A stretch of 64,000 nt of DNA from Lotus japonicus (lineage: Eukaryota; Streptophyta; Magnoliopsida; Fabales; Fabaceae), in NCBI RefSeq assembly GCF_012489685.1, contig NC_080042.1, positions 78,249,093-78,313,092 of the forward strand. The letters are read 5' to 3'. Under the pieces are notes generated by a model. That model did not search any database, was not told the origin of the DNA, and saw nothing but the letters and a program-made list of their open reading frames with translations. Shown here in pieces: positions 61,182 to 64,000 of this stretch. Numbering within the stretch: position 1 is the stretch's first letter; the number at the start of each line of letters is the position of its first letter. The position numbers and the translations under genes were made by a program.

Positions 61182-64000
61182 CTGCATAAAAAAAATAATC
61201 CAAATTACTTAGTCATGTCACCTTTTTCCTGCTAGATAAAACCAGCTACATGAATCAGTAAAATTTACTGTGTTTAATCCAAAAAACCACTTTCCAAAGA
61301 AGTCATTCAATTCTAGAGGCTAATAGTCATAAACATATTTTGGTCAATGGTCATACAATACTCTAAAAAAAGGCTATATAGTAGGGCTTAACTGGGTCCA
61401 GGACTAAACCCACTAAGTCCCAAATTTATTCCAATATACGGTGCAATCAAATCTTATGTCTAATAAAAAATTGCAAGAAGCTAATTAATTGGTAGGCACC
61501 AATAGTTTTTTTTTTGTCAATAGGGCACCAATGGTTGAATGGCAACACACACAGATATTTCATTGATTGCATAGGTGAGAGGGCTTTGTAAAAAAGCGGG
61601 CCTAAACTGGGCCCAATATTCAACCCACCAATACCAAAGTTTGTTCCTATAGATGGGTCCAACCTTGATTTAGAACTACAAACTACAATGAAAATATCAA
61701 GTGGTGGGTACCAATATGTGGATGGCAATACATGTGGATATTTGTATTGATTGCACATGTGACACTTAACCTTCTTTTTCTCCCTGTTTTTGGTCAGAAA
61801 TGAAAGCTAACCAATAAAATATCACAAATTTAGGCCGTGGATAACTAGATATGCTTTTGTTGGATTACACATAATAATAAGACAGTGTGGCTACCATTCC
61901 TCACATCTTGACCAATCAATAATAAACGACTTGTTCTACATAGAAAAAGTGTAAACCAGCATCAGGGTCCAAGGCCACGTGTCATCAGGGTTATATGGAC
62001 TTCTTATATAATCCACCATTATTAAGTGTTACTTATGAAACGTCACTGAGATATTGGCCAAAGTTATTATAGTACTTATTAGTAGATTGCAAGGGGTGGT
62101 AATGATTGATGATGATGGATCACCAAAATGACAACCACACACGTGGTTCATGAACTTAATTTTTCCCAAAACTATATAGGAACTTGCCATTTATGCTCTT
62201 GAAATTAACCTTCTAGAATATTAGAATATATGGATTTATAAAATAAACCCATTTTTAGAATGAAACTCAGACAAGTTCAATAAGAAGTTCTTTCACCACA
62301 TGATCACTATAGGGACCACCCAATGCTAAGGGTTGATGGCATAACTTATGCCTACTTAACTAAACTTGACAAGATATATAAACCAATGAATAAAGAAAAT
62401 TTTGGATCAATTTCTTTGAGCAATAACATCACTAGTTGACTTATCTCCTATTTATTTATCTCCTCTCCCTCTCAAACATAATCACTGGAAGAAGAAATGT
62501 CAGAAAAACAATTTAATTATATGGATAAATTATCAAAAGCTATGGTTGTGATTGACTATAATTAAATTAAGACTTAAGAGACAAGGAAAGGGGGGGAAAT
62601 ATAGCTAAGAAAGTGATCAGGTCCTAGTTGGGGCTAGATTTGAGGAACTAATAAAATGACAGAAGACAATGCACTAAAATAAACGGATTCTAGGCCCTTG
62701 TGGAAATTAAATACGTTGATAAAAAATAATATGTGGGCCCCTTGAATTTGATAAATTAAGGATGCTCGTAATAGATTTCTTAGGATAATGATAAAATTAA
62801 AAATATTTATCTGCAAAATATAATTATTTTTTAACTGAAATAGTAAAACAAACATAAACTATAATATGTTTAATACAAATACTCGTTAATACTTGAAATA
62901 TCTATTAAATTTTTCCATCACGGTTGTGATGTCTATTCTCACTCATGTGACACCGAAACTTATCTGAAAAAGACAAAATCTTCATCCACCAACATTATTT
63001 TATCTCCCCCACTCCATTAAGCGAAAAGGAGAAAGTCGACAGTCATTAACAGCCATATTATGTGCCCCTCCCATTTAAGTGATGTTGGGTAGATGCTGAT
63101 CACAAGAAATAGTATATAATTATGTATATATCATATCATGCATCACTTTACTCCCCTGAGCTAATCTATAATATCTTCCATCGCTTCAGGAAAGATAGCG
63201 TGTTAAAGATTATCATATCATAGAATTTTAACAATATTTTAGAAGAAATGTGAGGAGATATAACTATGTAAATGGTTAGTATCATTTATATTTAATGCAC
63301 TGGGTCTGTTGACTCATAACATTAACATGAATAGTATTTGGTAGTAGATCAAAATAGGACAGAACGTGTGAATAGTGAATAATGATTTACATTTACAGTA
63401 AATAAAAAAGAAGTATAAAATTTAAAATAAAATTGAAATAATTTACTAGTTCCTTTAAAAAAGTAGAACTAAAGAGAGTGAATAAAAACGTTATCTTAAT
63501 TATGTGATTCCATCACAAGATTTGGTTAGAACAAGTGGGAGGATAATGCGGCAAAAGAAAGGGGAATCCCGGTATGTGAAAGTACTTTAAACATCATTTT
63601 TCCAATCCTTTGACGTTGCTTCATTTTGATTCAACCCTACCCAAGAAGTTGAAAAAATCTGCAACTGACTCTTAATTGATTCTGATTAATAAGTCAAATC
63701 CGAACAATTTTTAGTGATTCTGATTCAGCACTCACCTCTCACAACTCAACAGTTAGATAACGTACTTCTTATTTTTTAAAAAATAAAATGGAGAATAATT
63801 TTAAGAATTCAAGTGCAGAATAAAGTTCCAAATTGTTAAAGATTCAAAAAATTGACTCATAAACTTAACACCTTAAGTGTTTAGGTAAATATCTGGTGAT
63901 GACCAAATATTTAGGTGGTATTTGGTGTTTAAGTAAATTATCCTGCATTTCACTCTTTTAAATCTAACTCCAACAATTAAAAATTAATAATTGATGATAT
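61182..64000. other. Long intron or 5' region of the NPF4 gene, no coding exon found
   Basis: No segment here matches the missing NPF N-terminus (no WRGRP-like start or ExxER motif in any minus frame). The DNA is AT-rich throughout. If the gene is intact, this is an intron of more than 2.8 kb running past the window edge. No strong repeat was recognised. Confidence 0.45.

Noticed and set aside
1..64000. CRISPR arrays, rRNA, tRNA and known microRNA hairpins
   Set aside because: No spacer-repeat array, no conserved tRNA A/B boxes with cloverleaf, no rRNA segments and no recognised mature microRNA sequence were noticed on reading both strands; a covariance-model scan would be needed to exclude short RNAs.

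Overview
The window is nuclear DNA of a flowering plant. It has AT-rich intergenic DNA, short exons with canonical GT/AG introns, abundant microsatellites and small non-autonomous transposons. All protein families seen are plant families. A dicot, probably a papilionoid legume, is my inference from the gene content and the style of the repeats; the species cannot be fixed from sequence alone. No bacterial-type operon, CRISPR array, rRNA or tRNA gene was seen. I did not find a clearly new molecular system. The most unusual signals are a nested transposon stack, a long foldback element, a Helitron-like terminus next to an unidentified spliced locus, uneven divergence between two tandem HIR genes, and a two-LOV photoreceptor whose first LOV domain lacks the photoactive cysteine.

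Layout, left to right. 758-6954 (-): complete 13-exon plastid alpha-amylase AMY3 (912 aa). 7250-8551: array of four ~325-bp tandem repeats. 9910-11496 (-) and 12927-15156 (-): two tandem hypersensitive-induced reaction (HIR) genes, five exons each. 16214-16845: 316-bp tandem duplication, followed by inverted-repeat elements near 17200-17390 and 19097-19247. 19740-22600: nested repeats, including a 714-bp hAT-type element with an exact 8-bp target duplication. 23304-26632 (+): 2-oxoadipate dioxygenase/decarboxylase (HGLS, DUF1338), seven exons. 28133-28888: 756-bp foldback element with 194-bp arms. 29846-33167 (-): PBL34-like receptor-like cytoplasmic kinase, six exons. 34418-36100: Helitron-like 3' end and degenerate repeats. 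36176-39300 (-): unidentified spliced-looking locus. 42668-48716 (-): ten-exon TRIPP-like TRAPPII-associated protein. 49214-49803 (-): frameshifted RNase H fragment from a retrotransposon. 51630-54966 (+): TWIN LOV 1-like blue-light receptor. 55680-57371 (-): single-exon secreted glyoxal oxidase. 59500-61181 (-): last two exons of an NPF4-type transporter whose 5' exons lie beyond the right edge.

The genes form no pathway cluster; this is an ordinary plant neighbourhood. Starch breakdown (AMY3), lysine catabolism (HGLS), defence signalling at the plasma membrane (HIR pair, PBL34), vesicle traffic (TRIPP), light sensing (TLP1), cell-wall oxidation (GLOX) and transport (NPF4) are present side by side. 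Exon boundaries were derived by hand from reading-frame continuity, GT/AG signals and family knowledge. They sum to intact frames in every complete gene, but no transcript evidence was available.
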